Position numbers and translations under genes: made by a program. Source: Gonapodya prolifera JEL478 (Eukaryota; Monoblepharomycota; Monoblepharidomycetes; Monoblepharidales; Gonapodyaceae). From it: DNA of 64,000 nucleotides. Below are positions 22,619 through 34,584 of the stretch, one piece after another (position 1 is the first letter of the stretch; every line of letters starts with the position of its first letter). The notes under the pieces were generated by a model. That model worked only from the letters and a program-made list of their open reading frames with translations, was not told where the DNA came from and searched no databases. The stretch lies in NCBI GenBank assembly GCA_001574975.1, contig KQ965738.1:736277-800276 (forward strand), given 5' to 3'.

Positions 22619-25600
22619 TTACAGAGTCATACTAAGGTTGATTTTAACACTCTTGATCTAATGATTTGAAAATAGTGAGGAGATCACTATGCGTGAGTCC
22701 TCCACGATTGACACCTCAAGAGTACAACTCCGAGCTCACCTGAAGGTAGTTGTCGAGACCGTATGCTCCCAGCTCACGACCCCAACCGGATTCTTTGTAA
22801 CCACCTTTGATTGTGAGAAATGCCGTGTTAAGAATCGCAAAACCCCAATGTTGTCAGTTTGACTCACCGAATGGTGTATTCTTTAAACCATAGAACGACG
22901 CAAAATGGCAGCGAAAATATAAGTGAAAGAAGAATCATTTGTACCCATCTACGTCCTCACCTGGTGATCAATGTTGTATGCGTTGACCTACACATGAAGG
23001 CACCCCACGTTCACATATTGCACCCACGATCAGCCCCCATGCGTTCACCACTCACCCAGACCATACCAGCCTCCAACTCGGACGAAACACGGATTGCTCG
23101 GTTCAGGTCCTTGGTGAAGACGGCGGCGGCAAGTCCGTACGGGCTGCTGTTGGCCTTCTCGAGGATCTCCTCTTCTGTTTTGAACGTGTTCACGCACACA
23201 ACCTGGGGTCGAGAAGAGGATCGCAGGTCAGACTGGGGGGTTATCGATGAAGGTGAGGTTAAACAAACTCACGGGTCCGAAGATTTCCTCCTTCATGATC
23301 CTGGCGTCCTCAGGAACGTCGGTGAAGACGGTGGGTTGAATGACTGCGACCAGTGTTAAACAGTTAGCGGTCGTAGTTTCACCCGAAAGGGCAAGGACTC
23401 ACAGTATCCCTTGGATCCTAACCGACCACCACCGGCGATGAGCTTGCCCTCCTTCTTTCCAACCTCGATAAACTTGAGCACGTTGTTGAACTGGACTGTA
23501 ATTCGGAGAGGAACGGGTCGAATTCGAAGCGCCACCAACACTGCGCTTCTCCAACTCACCCTCGTCGACGAGGGGACCTTGGTCACCAGTATCATCGACT
23601 GCAACAAACGAGATTTTAGCGCTTTGAACCTTCGTTGGCGTGAGATATACAAACATTGGTCACCAAGCTTCTGTTCGCTGGTCTGTCAAAATCGAAAGCC
23701 TTGTCACCAAAATGCTCTTTGGAATTACGGCAACGTATCCAGAGCTCACCAGCTGTTTGAACTTCTCCATAAACTTGGCAGCAACGCTCTCCTGCACGTA
23801 CACCCTGGAACCAGCGCAGCACACCTGGCCGTGGTTGCTAAAACACGAGCACGGTGTCAGCCTCAACGTGTCAACAACTCCCACCGCCAGGCACTACCTA
23901 CAAAAAGATACCCATGTTGGTCCACTTGGCAGCCTCCTCCAAATCCGCATCCTCGAAGACGATCGAAGGACTCTTTCCACCGAGCTCCAGGGTGACCTTC
24001 TTGAGGTTGGTCTTGGCCGAAGTCTCGACCAGGGAGCGCCCAGTGCGAGTGGAACCGGTGAAGGCAACCTTGAGGATCTCGGGGTGAGCGACGATGGCCT
24101 GCCCGGCGGTGGGGCCGTATCCGGACAGAATGTTAACGACGCCAGGGGGGAAGCCAGCCTCACGGACGAGGGCGGCGACGGCGAGAGCTGAAAGGGGGGT
24201 CTACACGATGTGGGGGAGGATGGCGGATGTTTCGCAGGAAGCCACGCGAATTCGTGAGCTCCGTGGGTTGATATACAAAGCGAAGAACGGCACAACGCAC
24301 CTTCTCGGACGACTTCAGCACAATGACGTTACCCGTGGCAAGAGCCGGGCCGAATTTCCACGAGAGCATACCCAGGGGGAAGTTCCAGGGCTACCATGGA
24401 GGATGGGGGTGGAGAGGAAGTTTGTTCAGCACGACAGCGATGAGGGCAGACGGTTGTATTACAACTCACAATAATCTGTCCGACGACACCGAAGGGCTCG
24501 TGGCGGGTGAAGTTGAACTAGGCGGGGATTTGGTGTCAGTCCGGGTTTCGCACGTTTGAATTTTACCATGGCGAAGGTGTACTCACCCACTGAGAGTGCA
24601 AGAATAGTGCGAAGAGGAAATAAACACTTTAGCGATGGAAAGGGGAGTGACCGAGGGAAGGAGATCGAACCTTGCTGGTGTCCATCTGTTGGAGGGAATC
24701 ATGTATTCGCTACCCCGCGCACAAACAGGAAACGACAAAAGTCGACACATACCATGGTCTTGCCTTCGATTTTGTCGGCCCATCCGGCTTAAAACAACCA
24801 CACCCCCATCAACTTCCGAGCAGCAAAACTTTCGCGTCTCCGGTGGCTGCGCTAACTCACCATAGTACCTCAAGCACCCAACGACACCCTCCACATCGCC
24901 GTAGGCAATGTGCGCCTTCTTGCCGTTATCGAGGGCCTCAAGGTCAGCGAGGAACTTGATGTCACGCTCGACAAGGTCGGCGAGCTTGTACAACAGACGG
25001 CCCCGCTCGGCACCGTCGGTTTTCTTCCAGACAGACTTGAAAGCGGTTTTGGCGGCCGCAACAGCGGCGTCAACGTCGGCTTTGTCAGCTGTGTGTTGGA
25101 AGGGGTGGTGGTTTACGGGTTATTGGGGAGCAGTGAGTGGGAGGTACGTTGTATATCCGCCTCGGTGCTCCAACGCAACAGATTTTGGACCAAAAAATGC
25201 AGGCAAGAGGAGAGATGTCTCGTCTCGGAAGTAAAAGAGGTCCCCATATGGAACACGTGTCAGCAGGCAACGAAACTCCACGTCCTCAATCTGCGAGAGT
25301 ACATATTCCGATTCGCAGATCACTCGCCTCCGACGCGAATAATGCGCTCCGCTCCGCACTGTATCATTCGCGCTTCGCGCAGATCCTTCGCCTCCGCCGG
25401 GAATAACTCGATCCGGGAGTGTATATTCCGCTTCGCGGGCCAGCGCCTCTGGCGGACACACACGCTGCGCTCGTGTCCTCGCTCCGCTCAGACAGAGTAC
25501 TCACCCTCGTGCACCTGGCAGATGACCTCTCCCGTGGCCGGGTTGATGGTTGGGAAGGTCTTTCCCGACACGGCCGGGATGAACTCGTTGTTGATGAACA

Positions 25601-26011
25601 GGCCGGTGTGGATCTTGACCTTTTCGCCACGGACTTTGCGGGATTGGGATGGGGTCAAGGAGTGGGAACGGGATGGGGATCGGTGAGGCAGGATGAAAAG
25701 TTGATTGGGGATGAGGCGATCAACTCACTGTTGACTTCGACGAGGTCGTCAAACTGGGAGGAAGAAGGTTGAGAGAATTTTGTGGTGGAAAGTGAAAAAT
25801 TTTGATGGGGGAAGGTGAGCGGTGTTGTTGAAGTTGGAGGGATTCGTGTAGGATGTGGGGGAAGTGTTGCCGCGTATCGTTGGGGTGGTGATGGGCGACC
25901 AAAACGAGCCCCCGGCGATGAATTCGCCCGATGGAGGTGATATCCGCGGTGAAAGAGTGCCAATGGAGTGGCCGACGTGGAGCGTCGCGTGGAGTTAACG
26001 GCAGTGATCAT
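22619..26011 (-). CDS. Aldehyde dehydrogenase (ALDH1/2 class), probably mitochondrial
   Basis: NAD(P)+-dependent oxidation of aldehydes to acids. At least a dozen exons were joined. The leader from ATG 26011 ([20 protein letters not shown]) lacks acidic residues and resembles a mitochondrial presequence. It is followed by [134 protein letters not shown] (catalytic Glu in LELGGK), [16 protein letters not shown] (catalytic Cys in GQVCCAG), [37 protein letters not shown] and [10 protein letters not shown] 13-nt exon then encodes NTPFG, joined to [19 protein letters not shown] and a final 13-codon exon (22657-22619) encoding [12 protein letters not shown]. All catalytic motifs are intact. The intron 25089-25504 carries a dispersed repeat. 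Exons near 24590-24780 are uncertain. Confidence 0.9.
25285..25504 (-). repeat. Intronic GC-rich repeat, copy C (ALDH intron)
   Basis: Lies in the ALDH intron 25089-25504 and begins at its 5' splice site. Read in the sense (minus) direction it contains GCGAGGACAC, GCGGAATATACACTC, GGCGGAGGCGAAGGATC and GCGCGAATGATACAG. These motifs recur in the same sense orientation in SND2 intron 1, and some recur in the other two copies. Inverted motifs (CGCTTCGCG, GGAGCGGAGCG) give it hairpin potential. It encodes nothing. Confidence 0.7.
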
Positions 26012-26601
26012 GGCGCGTACGGGGGTAGGTGATCGCGTTAGGAGTCCCGGAAACAGAACGGATTGGTGTTGCGTGCGATGCGCGCGGAGGGATAGGGGGG
26101 AATGGCGGCCAGATGTTAGCAAAATGTTGTGTGAGGGCGGTTCACGGCCAAACAAGGTCCGACGGATGCCCAAAGAGAGGAGAAGCAGGGGCGTACTAAC
26201 AGGCATGGTAGGTTGAAAGGAGCAGAGAAGTAAAAGCGAAAAATGGAAGTGAGAGGCGCGGTGGTAGACGTTCAAATTGCAGGATTGTACGGCCCGCTGG
26301 TTTGCGGCAGCGCCAGCCGCGCCCACAAGGATCACAGGATTACCAAATGCGACGGTTTACATTGAAGTGGAAATCCCGTAGAAAGTAGAAGAAGATTTCA
26401 AAGAGTGGAGGCATGATGGACAAGCTGAACGGAACGGTTCAGTTCCGATGAGAGAATCACACGCAACAACCACCATAATATATGAATGTTGCTCTTTGCC
26501 TTTCTGCACAGAGCAGAGTGGCAAAAGGATGTGTGCAGGCAGCCACACAACTCAACAACCACTCACTGTGGCCTTAACGGCACCGCACTGGCAAATTTCC
26601 G
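26012..26601. promoter_or_regulatory. Divergent promoter region, ALDH / DCAF6-like
   Basis: 590 nt between two oppositely oriented start codons. Both promoters must be here. Open frames on the minus strand upstream of 26011 (to 26335) could extend the ALDH leader, for example from an ATG near 26206, but they add low-complexity sequence only. Confidence 0.4.
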
Positions 26602-29168
26602 ATGCTGTTCAGTCCGCCGCCACGGGAATCCGCAAAGCACCGCGACGTTTTCTCACTCATCGACAGCAGATCTTTTTATGGGTCGCACGGGCTTACCGGT
26701 CGCTCTCAATCTCGCACATTCTCGACATCTCCATCGCTAGTTGAACGCCTCAATATCTCCCATACTTTGCACGGACACAAGGGCTGTGTGAATACGCTTG
26801 CCTGGAATCACACGGGAGACTTGCTGCTGTGGGTTACCGACTCTTTCAAACATTCGTTTCGGCATTTTAATGTCACCCATCCATGTCCAACCACATTCCC
26901 CCAGTTCCGGCTCTGACGACCAACACCTCATGATATGGCGCCCCTTCGCGCCCCACCCGCTGGTCCTCGACGTGCGATCGGGGCACAACGCAAACATATT
27001 CTCGGCACAGTTTCTTCACGGGTACGGCGACACAAAGATCGTATCGTGCGCCGCTGATGGCATTGTGAGGTAGGCTTGCACGTGTCGGCGGAACAGTCCG
27101 GTCACCTCGTTGGAGGTCGCATATGACCGTGACCATGACCATGCGTTGCTACAGGTACACCGACATTGACCGGTGCCCTCTCCTCACTGGCTTCTCTTCC
27201 GCAAGTCCCGCTGCCAACGTGCGTACATATCTGCGTCTCCCACCTCACCCGCACCTTACATTACCCACCCCTCAAAGTACACCCCCACACCCCCCTTCCG
27301 CTGCCACACCGACATGGTCTTCCAAGTCTTGCCCGACCCATCTACACCCCCGGTGTTCTTATCATGCAGTGGTGAGCGGGGCCTTTGGCGCACCCAATCT
27401 CAACCCATTCCCCCATTATATAAACATCCTCCTCTTCTTTCTCCCCGCTCTTGTCTCGGCTCATTTAGACGACGGAACAATCAACCAGTACGATACCCGT
27501 GTGTCCACGTCGTGTCGATGCAGCGGGTGAGTTTCGTCCCCGGGAGTGGAAATGAAATAACATGACGAAAGTGAAGAAATGGGAATTTCGACCGAGGAGT
27601 CGAATCAAGTATCGATTCTGATTGAGTTGGATGAGGAGATGAAAGGACGGTCAATCGAGATGAATGAAAATCAGGCAACGGACGTGGAAATATCACCCTG
27701 TGAGACCCAATTCTCACACCCGCCCCACACAGATGCTCCCGACACACTCTCATCGACCTGAACGCCGGCCTGGGCCCCTCACGCTCCAAGACTGACTGGG
27801 CGCGGCTCTCTGTCCGCGGGCGACGGACGCGGCGGTCGTCAGCACCGGGTGCCACGCAACCACCCGACCGCGACTCCACAAACGACCCGGACCGCGACGC
27901 CGACGACCAGGACTCAGACCCCGACACCTACCGCCCACGCACCCTACTCCTCCGCCACTTATTCCCGCGCCCGTCGGGCGTCACACCTCTTACAGGAGCC
28001 CCCGCGATCTCACTTCATCCATTACGACAGTACCTCCTCCTCGTGGCTGGCTCGGACGGATTCGTCCGCGTTTACGACCGCCGCTACGTGCCCCCGCCAT
28101 CCGGGGACTCGGGTGGTGGCGGCGGGGGAGGGCCTGCGGTGGGAGTCGTGTACGCGTGGCGTGCCCCCGATGTGGGCGTTCCTCGAGGACGCGGATCGCG
28201 GGGAGGAGGAGAAGAGAGGGAGGAAGAGCAAGGCGACCCGCGCTCGCGTCGGGCGCCCATTACGTGTGCTCAGTGGACGGCGGACGGGGAGGAGTTTGTG
28301 GTGAGCTATTCCCGCGGTGGGGTGTATGTCGTGCGGCCGAGGTTGGGAAAAGATACTGATGGGAGTGATGATGAGGACGAGGCGGATTGGACGGACGAAG
28401 AGGACGACTCGCCGAAGGGAGTCACGGGTGGGGACGACCAGACATCGCAGGCAAAGATGCAGGAAGTGTTTGGCGCGGCGGCGGTCGATGAGAGTGGGCA
28501 TGATACTGTGAGGCGGTTCGGAGGGCACAAGAACGAGCGGACCATGGTGAGGATGCTGCCCGGGGTTGCAGGTGGTGAGACGACTGTGCTGATTTGTTGG
28601 TGGTGCTCAGATCAAGGAAGCAACGACGGTGGGAGGGTATGTGATGTCGGGTGCGGACGACGGGAAGTTGTATGTATGGTGAGTTGTTTGTGGGTTGGCA
28701 CTGGTCGTGCGGGTTCTCACCCACCCACGTCATCACGCGTTGGCGCACTTCCGTGGCCCTGAATCCAACGCCACCTCTCTGTCTGAGTGCAGGCGGCGCG
28801 GCTCTCCAATCCCGGCGTTCACAATCCCCTCCGACCGGCACGTGCTCAACTGCGTCTTGCCGCACCCCACGCTGCCCGTCATTGCGCTTTCGGGGATCGA
28901 CAACACGATCAAGATCGCTGCGCCTGGTGAGAAACGAGCAGGAGCAGGAGGATCCGTGGGTGCAGGTGACGGAGAGGACGAGGGTGAAGATGGAGCAAAC
29001 GACGACGAGGACAGCGAGGACGATGAGAGTGATACGGTTTCGATCCCGGCCGAGATGTTTTTGAGAATGTTGGGTGAGTTGCGTTTGGACGTGGTGCGGT
29101 CGGATGAATTGATGGCCCATGCCACTTTCGTTTCAGCGGCGCTGGCGAGCGGAAGGGGTGCAACGTAG
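26602..29168 (+). CDS. DCAF6-like WD40 protein (DDB1-CUL4 substrate receptor type)
   Basis: WD40 protein of the DCAF6/WDTC1/DCAF8 group, whose members dock substrates to DDB1-CUL4 ubiquitin ligases. Exon 1 (26602-26828) has LHGHKGCVNTLAWNHTGDLL; it joins through GTGGGT to 26905 and restores LLLSGSDDQHLMIW. Next come RSGHNANIFSAQFLHG, KIVSCAADGIVR, YTDIDR, FRCHTDMVFQVLPDP, DDGTINQYDTRV, VAGSDGFVRVYDRRYV and ITCAQWTADGEEFVVSYSRG. A long acidic insert follows (DGSDDEDEADWTDEEDD), then RRFGGHKNERTM and MSGADDGKLYVW. The C-terminus has VLNCVLPHPTLPVIALSGID and VSIPAEMFLRMLGELRLD, which matches the 'VPASFMLRMLASL' tail of DCAF6. At least eight exons. The acidic insert replaces the much longer linker of animal DCAF6. 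DCAF6-type is favoured over WDTC1 because of this tail. Confidence 0.82.
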
Positions 29169-29330
29169 TGAATAGTATATCCGTCTAATCACATTATATA
29201 GTCATTCTGTACAGTTCGTTTTATCCATTATGCAACAAAAAAGCAAAGAAAGGAAAGGCAACTATACACATCATGGATCTTTCCTCACACGCAAAAGAGA
29301 AACATCACATGCAACAGCAACACGGGAATG

Positions 29331-31257
29331 TTACATGCCAACGCTGACCGCCACCGTCTTGGGTCGGTTCGCGGCGACTGTCACGCCGCTCTTGTTGGCC
29401 CTCTGTGAGAAGAACGAGCGGATTTTGCTCACGGCCCGTTTCTTCTCCACGGGTGGTACCAATGTCCGATCGCTGTCCGTGCTCCTGGCCCGCGGCAGCG
29501 CAGCTGCAGTCTTGGCCTCCTCGCCGTCTCCATCTCCCCCAATCGCGGCATCGGGGTGCGAACTCGTCGCCCTCGCGGGCACGCCCAAATCGTCCGCGCT
29601 CATTCTCACTCTTTCTTCGACCTGCATCTGCCCCTGCCCCTGCATCGGCGCCCCTTCGCCCATCTCCTGACGCATTCTCGCCGCGCCCGCGACGGCCACA
29701 TCGCCCAAAAACTTCTTGACCGCCTCCTGCTGCGTGCCCAGGTCGGGGCTCACCAGCCCGTCGTTCTTGTCCACGAGTTGCGTCAGCACGGCATCGAAGG
29801 CGTCGTCGGCGGCGGTGTGGGCGGCGGGGGTCGCGTGGCAGGTCAGGGCCTCGTGGCCCGCGATAAAGGGGTGCCGCGCGAGAGACTCGGCAGTGATCAG
29901 GCCCCGTGAGGCTGGGGTTAAGATGCGCTCAACAAACGCCCGCGCGACGGGGTCCACGGGCTGGCCGAACCATTCGAGACGGCGTTTTAAAAGGGAGGAG
30001 AATTCTTTGGAGAGGCGGGAGGGTTCTTCGGAGCGGAAGGGGAAGAAGCTGTGGGTGGGTTTGGAGGTGAAGGTGGGGGGGGGAAGGAGGCGGTGAGTCT
30101 TGTGATGCCGAAACCCCACGACCTCCGTCGCTCGGCTCCAACTCACCCGCACAGCATGCCGTACACCGTCACACCGAGCGCCCTAGGAACAAAAACGAAA
30201 AGGCGTCATTGTCATGACAAAAAAACATGCCTTATAAGCAGACGGGGTTGACTCACCATAAATCACTCCACCCCCTCTCCGGAAGATACGACCTCCCCAT
30301 GCTCGCGCCAATCACCTGCGGACTGGCGTAGTTAATGCACCCGACGGGCTCGGACAGCGGGAAGCCTTCGCGGAAGAAGCAGGCCAGGTTGAAGTCGCTG
30401 AGGGGGGAGGAGGGGAGTGACGTCAGGTCAGGTAGTGATACTCCGCGGGGTATTCGCCTCCGGCGGGAATGTGCTCCACGCTCTGCGTTACGGCCGCTTC
30501 GCGACAGGTAATCTGCCTCCGGCAGACGCCTCGGTCAGCGCCCAGCAGCGCTTAGGCCTCAGAGGCCTCGTTGCGCTCGGACAGCTCGGTGTTGCGTGCT
30601 TCACACTACAGACCTCTCTTCTCGACCACTCACATAATTTTCACATGCAAGGTTTCGGGGTCAATCATGATATTATCGAGCTTGATGTCTCTGTGCATGA
30701 CGTGGTGCTTGTGCAGGTGAATCAAGGCAGCGACGAGCTGTGCCGTGATGTGCCTGACTTGTTGGTAAGGCAAGGCACCACCTTGTTCCTTCAAGTAGGT
30801 AAAAAGCTCGACACCGCGGACCTTCTCCTCGAAGATAAAGACGGTCTCGCCGATTTTGGCAACGTCGATGAGATGGACGACGTTTGGGTGGTGGCCTGGC
30901 AGGATTGCCGCGAGACTGCCGAGCTCGCGAAATGTGTAGAGCACGAGGTTTCTGTTCTTCTCTTCGGACGATGCGACGAGGTTTGAAGCTTTGACAATTG
31001 CCTTTGGGTGTAGGGTGTGAGGTTAGCTGAGCTGCATCTGGGCCAGCAATGCACGAGAGCGAGCCACGCACCTCCTCGCCCGTGTGCAGATTGACCGCGG
31101 TGTGCACGGAGGCGAACGACCCGTGGGCGAGCACGTGAGTAGCGACGTTCCACCTGAACCTTCGCCCGTCGACGACCTCGGACTCTACGCCGAGTGGCAG
31201 TTGCTTGTGCGTGGAGTGCGCGTGCGTGTGCGTGTGATGCTCCTTCGTCTTCGTCAT
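29331..31257 (-). CDS. Atypical Ser/Thr protein kinase 1 (DFN motif), kinase cluster
   Basis: First of three related kinases within 7 kb, facing away from the other two. It starts at ATG 31257 with a His/Thr-rich leader. The glycine-loop region is VLAHGSFASVHTAVNLHTGE, the lysine strand reads AIVKASN, and the hinge region has VFIFEEKVRGVELFTYL. The catalytic loop is HRDIKLDNIM (about 30690). After the intron 30398-30633, which carries a dispersed repeat, the metal-binding motif reads DFN (DFNLACFFREGF), followed by EPVGCINYASPQVIG in place of the usual APE segment, then GWSDLW and LGVTVYGMLC. The C-lobe continues with YFPFRSEEPSRL, VERILTPASRGLITAESLAR and HPFIAG. An acidic-basic tail of about 150 residues ends in RSFFSQRANKSG at 29331. 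Lys and HRD are kept; only DFG and APE deviate. Substrate unknown. Confidence 0.82.
30425..30600 (-). repeat. Intronic GC-rich repeat, copy D (kinase 1 intron)
   Basis: Within kinase 1 intron 30398-30633, sense orientation on the minus strand. Shares GCGCTGACCGAGG, then GTC.GCCGGAGG, with SND2 intron 1, plus GCCGGAGGCGAA and GCGAAGCGG with the ALDH copy. No coding potential was seen. Confidence 0.65.
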
Positions 31258-32447
31258 TGCCGATCGGGGTTTCTTCCGTGCGCCGGAACTTTTTATGTCA
31301 GCTTCTTCAGAGATTACCCGGCGCTTATATTCGCTTATTCGACTTTAGCACCAAAAGTCCGCAGGATCTTTGAGATTATCCTGGAGAAACGTGGTCGGAC
31401 GTAAAATTATCGTATCTCCGATCGCGGCGTTACGTAAATAAGTGTCGGAATGTAGTCACCGTCCTTCAATCCAGAAACCTGCTGATTCAGAAACCTGCTG
31501 AACGGGGTCTGGGGGTCGGTGCGGGACTTGAATTGACAGTCTCAGTTACCCACAGCCAATCTGCGTGCAACTGTGGGCATATATTATACAAGTGCAGAAT
31601 TTACTCGCGAGGGAGTGACAACTTGTCCACCCCCAAACATGGCATTCTGAACACCTTTGCTGAGGATGCGACCACGTTGAGTTATTTCGTTCTAGAGGCT
31701 ATTTGATTATCACGACTTTACTCAACTCGGCAGGCTCGATTCATGAGCAAGGTGCCGGTCTACTGCCGACTTTTTTGATTTTGGCTGACCGTGATGCTCA
31801 CACCCGGCTGACACGGACAGCGGCCCCTGTGAGCCGACCTGCCAGCCGCGCTGATTCAGCCCGCTTTGAACGTTGAAAGTTAAAATCCATGAGCAGTGCT
31901 CTGTACGCCTCGTGTGCACCTGAATGTTGTGAACTTCCTTGCGTCGTTGCAAGCCTTAGCATCCAGCATTATACAGCCGTGTAATAGTACAAAGTGTACA
32001 ATTTACTCGCGAGAGAGTTTGAACATGGAGCATGGAGGCCGATTGCAAAATTTGTCTCGCGATTCATGCCATTCACATCGGGCATCCCTTCTTGCACCTT
32101 GCAACTGGGAAGGGTTATGGGTTATGCGGGTGCTGTTCATTTTCAATTGGCCCATTGTCATTGCGAACAGGCAAAAAAGGCATCTCTTTGTTCTTCAACC
32201 CTATTTTGCCGTTCATCTCCGACCAATGTCATCACTTTTCGTGACGTGACACTCTGCTCTTTGATGATTCCTATTTTTCCTATTTATGCACCTTTAACCA
32301 GTTTTGAGTGACATGAGCTCAGTTCTTGCAGATGGCAAAGACTGGGCAAATGAGGAACCGCTTCGTGAAGCGTAGAGCTCGAAAGTGTTTTTCAAGTCCC
32401 AAGAAGCGAGTTTAACATCCATGCCAATAAAAGAATTATCTAGGTAG
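31258..32447. other. Intergenic region between divergent kinase genes, with short repeats
   Basis: About 1.2 kb separates kinases 1 and 2, one of the longer gene-free stretches here. No supported ORF. Two short duplications are visible: a 14-mer CAGAAACCTGCTGA repeated at 31472 and 31488 (period 16), and a near-identical 29-30 nt element at 31588-31616 and 31989-32018 sharing AATTTACTCGCGAG. Both kinase promoters must lie here. Confidence 0.45.
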
Positions 32448-34289
32448 ATGCGAAGACCGGGCAAGCCGCGGGGTCATGTGGCCACTCTCGCCCACGGCTC
32501 AATCCGCTCAATCAGCACATCGTTCTCTCTCATGTCACCCATGCCGACAACCGTCACGGGCGCGACAGGACAGTGGAGCATCGAGTCCGCAGACATCGGG
32601 TCTGGCGCCTTCTCGGTCGTGCGCGCAGCGGTCAACCTCGACACGGGGGTAAAGGTGATTTTGGATTGGTTGGGGTGGAAACCCAGACGCTGCAGTACTG
32701 AATCCGTTTTCTCCTGCCTCTTCACTCTCCGTTCCTGTCTCTGGCCTCGTCTCTGCCTCGCCATCCGTGTCCGCGTCCGTGCCTTCCCTCGTCTTCCCAA
32801 GGCGGTTGCGAAGATTTGCACCCTCTCTTCCTCCGACCCCGAGAACCGCTCTCTATACGCAAAGCGTGAAATCGCATGCCTCTCTCACCTCGCGTCCGGA
32901 AACCACCGCCACCCCAACATCGTCAAACTGCTGGACGCCGCGATTGTCGGGGACGTGATTTACACGTTTTTGGAACGCGCGGATGGTATAGAGCTTTTTG
33001 AGTTTCTGGTACGTTTTTTTTGCTGCTCACGCCGGAGCTTGGAGTGTCGCAATGGCAGAAATTAATCCGGCGCGTGTCCATGTAGAAAACTTACGCCGAC
33101 GGCCTCCCCGTGCACCACGTCCGGCGCATCACGGCGCAGCTCCTGTCCGCGCTGTCGTTCATGCACGCGCACCACGTGCTGCACCGCGACATCAAGCTTG
33201 ACAACGTGATTGTTGACCCTGAGACGATGCACGTCACCATCATGTCAGTTGCATGCCATTGCACAGCACCCTACTTTTCTCCATCCGTCGTCTGGTCTGA
33301 CCCCACCCCCCCTCCGCAGCGACTTCAACCTCTCCACATTCTTCCGCGAAGACGTCTCCCTCACGGAATCCGTCGGGTGCATCAACTACTCCAGCCCGCA
33401 GATCCTGCAGGCGGCCCACGGGACGCCGTACCTGCCCAAAAAGGGGTGGAGCGATCTGTGGGCGCTGGGAGTGACGGTGTATGGGATGCTGTGTGGGTGA
33501 GTAGGAGCATTGAGCAATCGTGTCGCCCCTTATGGAGCCACGGTTGCATTCCCACCTCCCGCCTCCCTCGTTGACGTTTTCCACCACTCCCACCCCCGCA
33601 GGTACTTCCCCTTCCGCTCTGAACGCCCGCACCGGCTTGCCCGCGAACACCTCCTCCTCCGCACGCAGCCTTTGCCGTGGTACACCGCGAGCGTGGACCC
33701 CGCGGCGCGATCGTTCGTCGAGCGCATCCTGACGCCGTCATCGAGGGGGGAGATCTCGGCCGAGTCGTTGTTGGCGCATCCGTTCGTTCAGGGCGCTGCG
33801 GCCGGGACTGGGGCGGCAGAGGGTTTAATGTGCAGTCGTGAGGCTGCGTATCCGTGGGACGCGGCGATTCGACACGATGACGGGCTTTTCGCGACGGACT
33901 TGGACATGCAGGAGGCGGCGGTGTCGGTATTAATAGCGGACATTTTACGGTCTGCGAAGGCGGGTACGGATGCGCATGAGCCGGCGCATGTGCATGTGCG
34001 TGTGCATGTGTCAAGCGGTCTCGAGGTGCACGAGTTGGAGAAGGAGAAGGAGGACTTGAGGGAACTTGCGATCGGACGCTCCAACTCCGATTGCACCTTG
34101 CGGGGTGACGTAGGCGATGCCAATGGCGTTTTGGATGTGAATGCGATCGCGATCCAGGACGTTAAGCTCGTTGGCGCCGCGCATGTGGTCAACGAAAGGA
34201 ATTGGAAGCTTAATATCGATCCTGCGCTCGCAGGACATGGCAACGGCAATGACGTGCTTAACCTCTACTTCAAGAATTTGACGACATAG
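32448..34289 (+). CDS. Atypical Ser/Thr protein kinase 2 (DFN motif), kinase cluster
   Basis: Paralogue of kinases 1 and 3. Exons: 32448-32654, 32802-33008, 33086-about 33242, about 33320-33496 and 33601-34289. Glycine loop IGSGAFSVVRAAVNLDTGVK, lysine strand AVAKICTLSS, ANREIACL-type C-helix region (AKREIACLSHL), hinge YTFLERADGIELFEFL, catalytic loop HRDIKLDNVIVD. The split codon at the next junction gives IDFNLSTFF, so the metal motif is DFN. The activation segment ends in VGCINYSSPQILQAAHG, then KKGWSDLWALGVTVYGML and YFPFRSERPHRL. The C-lobe has ERILTPSSRGEISAESLLAH. An acidic C-terminal tail follows. ATG 32448 opens the frame with an Arg-rich leader; ATG 32532 (MSPMPTTV) would be equally consistent. 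Function unknown; the conserved Lys and HRD suggest an active enzyme, but this is untested. Confidence 0.82.
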
Positions 34290-34584
34290 ATGTTCGTAGA
34301 TGAGATGGAATCGACTGTAAATAGTGTAAAAATATGTACATATAATACTTGTCTTTGTCACCCATCGTTTTTTGCATGTCTAACAGGAGGTTGCACCCCT
34401 CGGGTCGTGCATCAATGGTGGAGTTCTGGTGGTTCGGTGGGGGGAACGCACTCTTGTGTGTGCGACCCCGGCAGTTTATGTAAAATCGTTCTAGCCATAG
34501 TTATCAAGAGTTGCAACTTGCGAAGATTCGGTTGGTGGCCACAAACCTCAGAAGGATCCCACCTCCTACAAAAAGTCAACAAAA

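Noticed and set aside
30051-30251. Small plus-strand frame within the kinase 1 intron/exon region
   Set aside because: Overlaps kinase 1 exons on the minus strand and has no features of its own.
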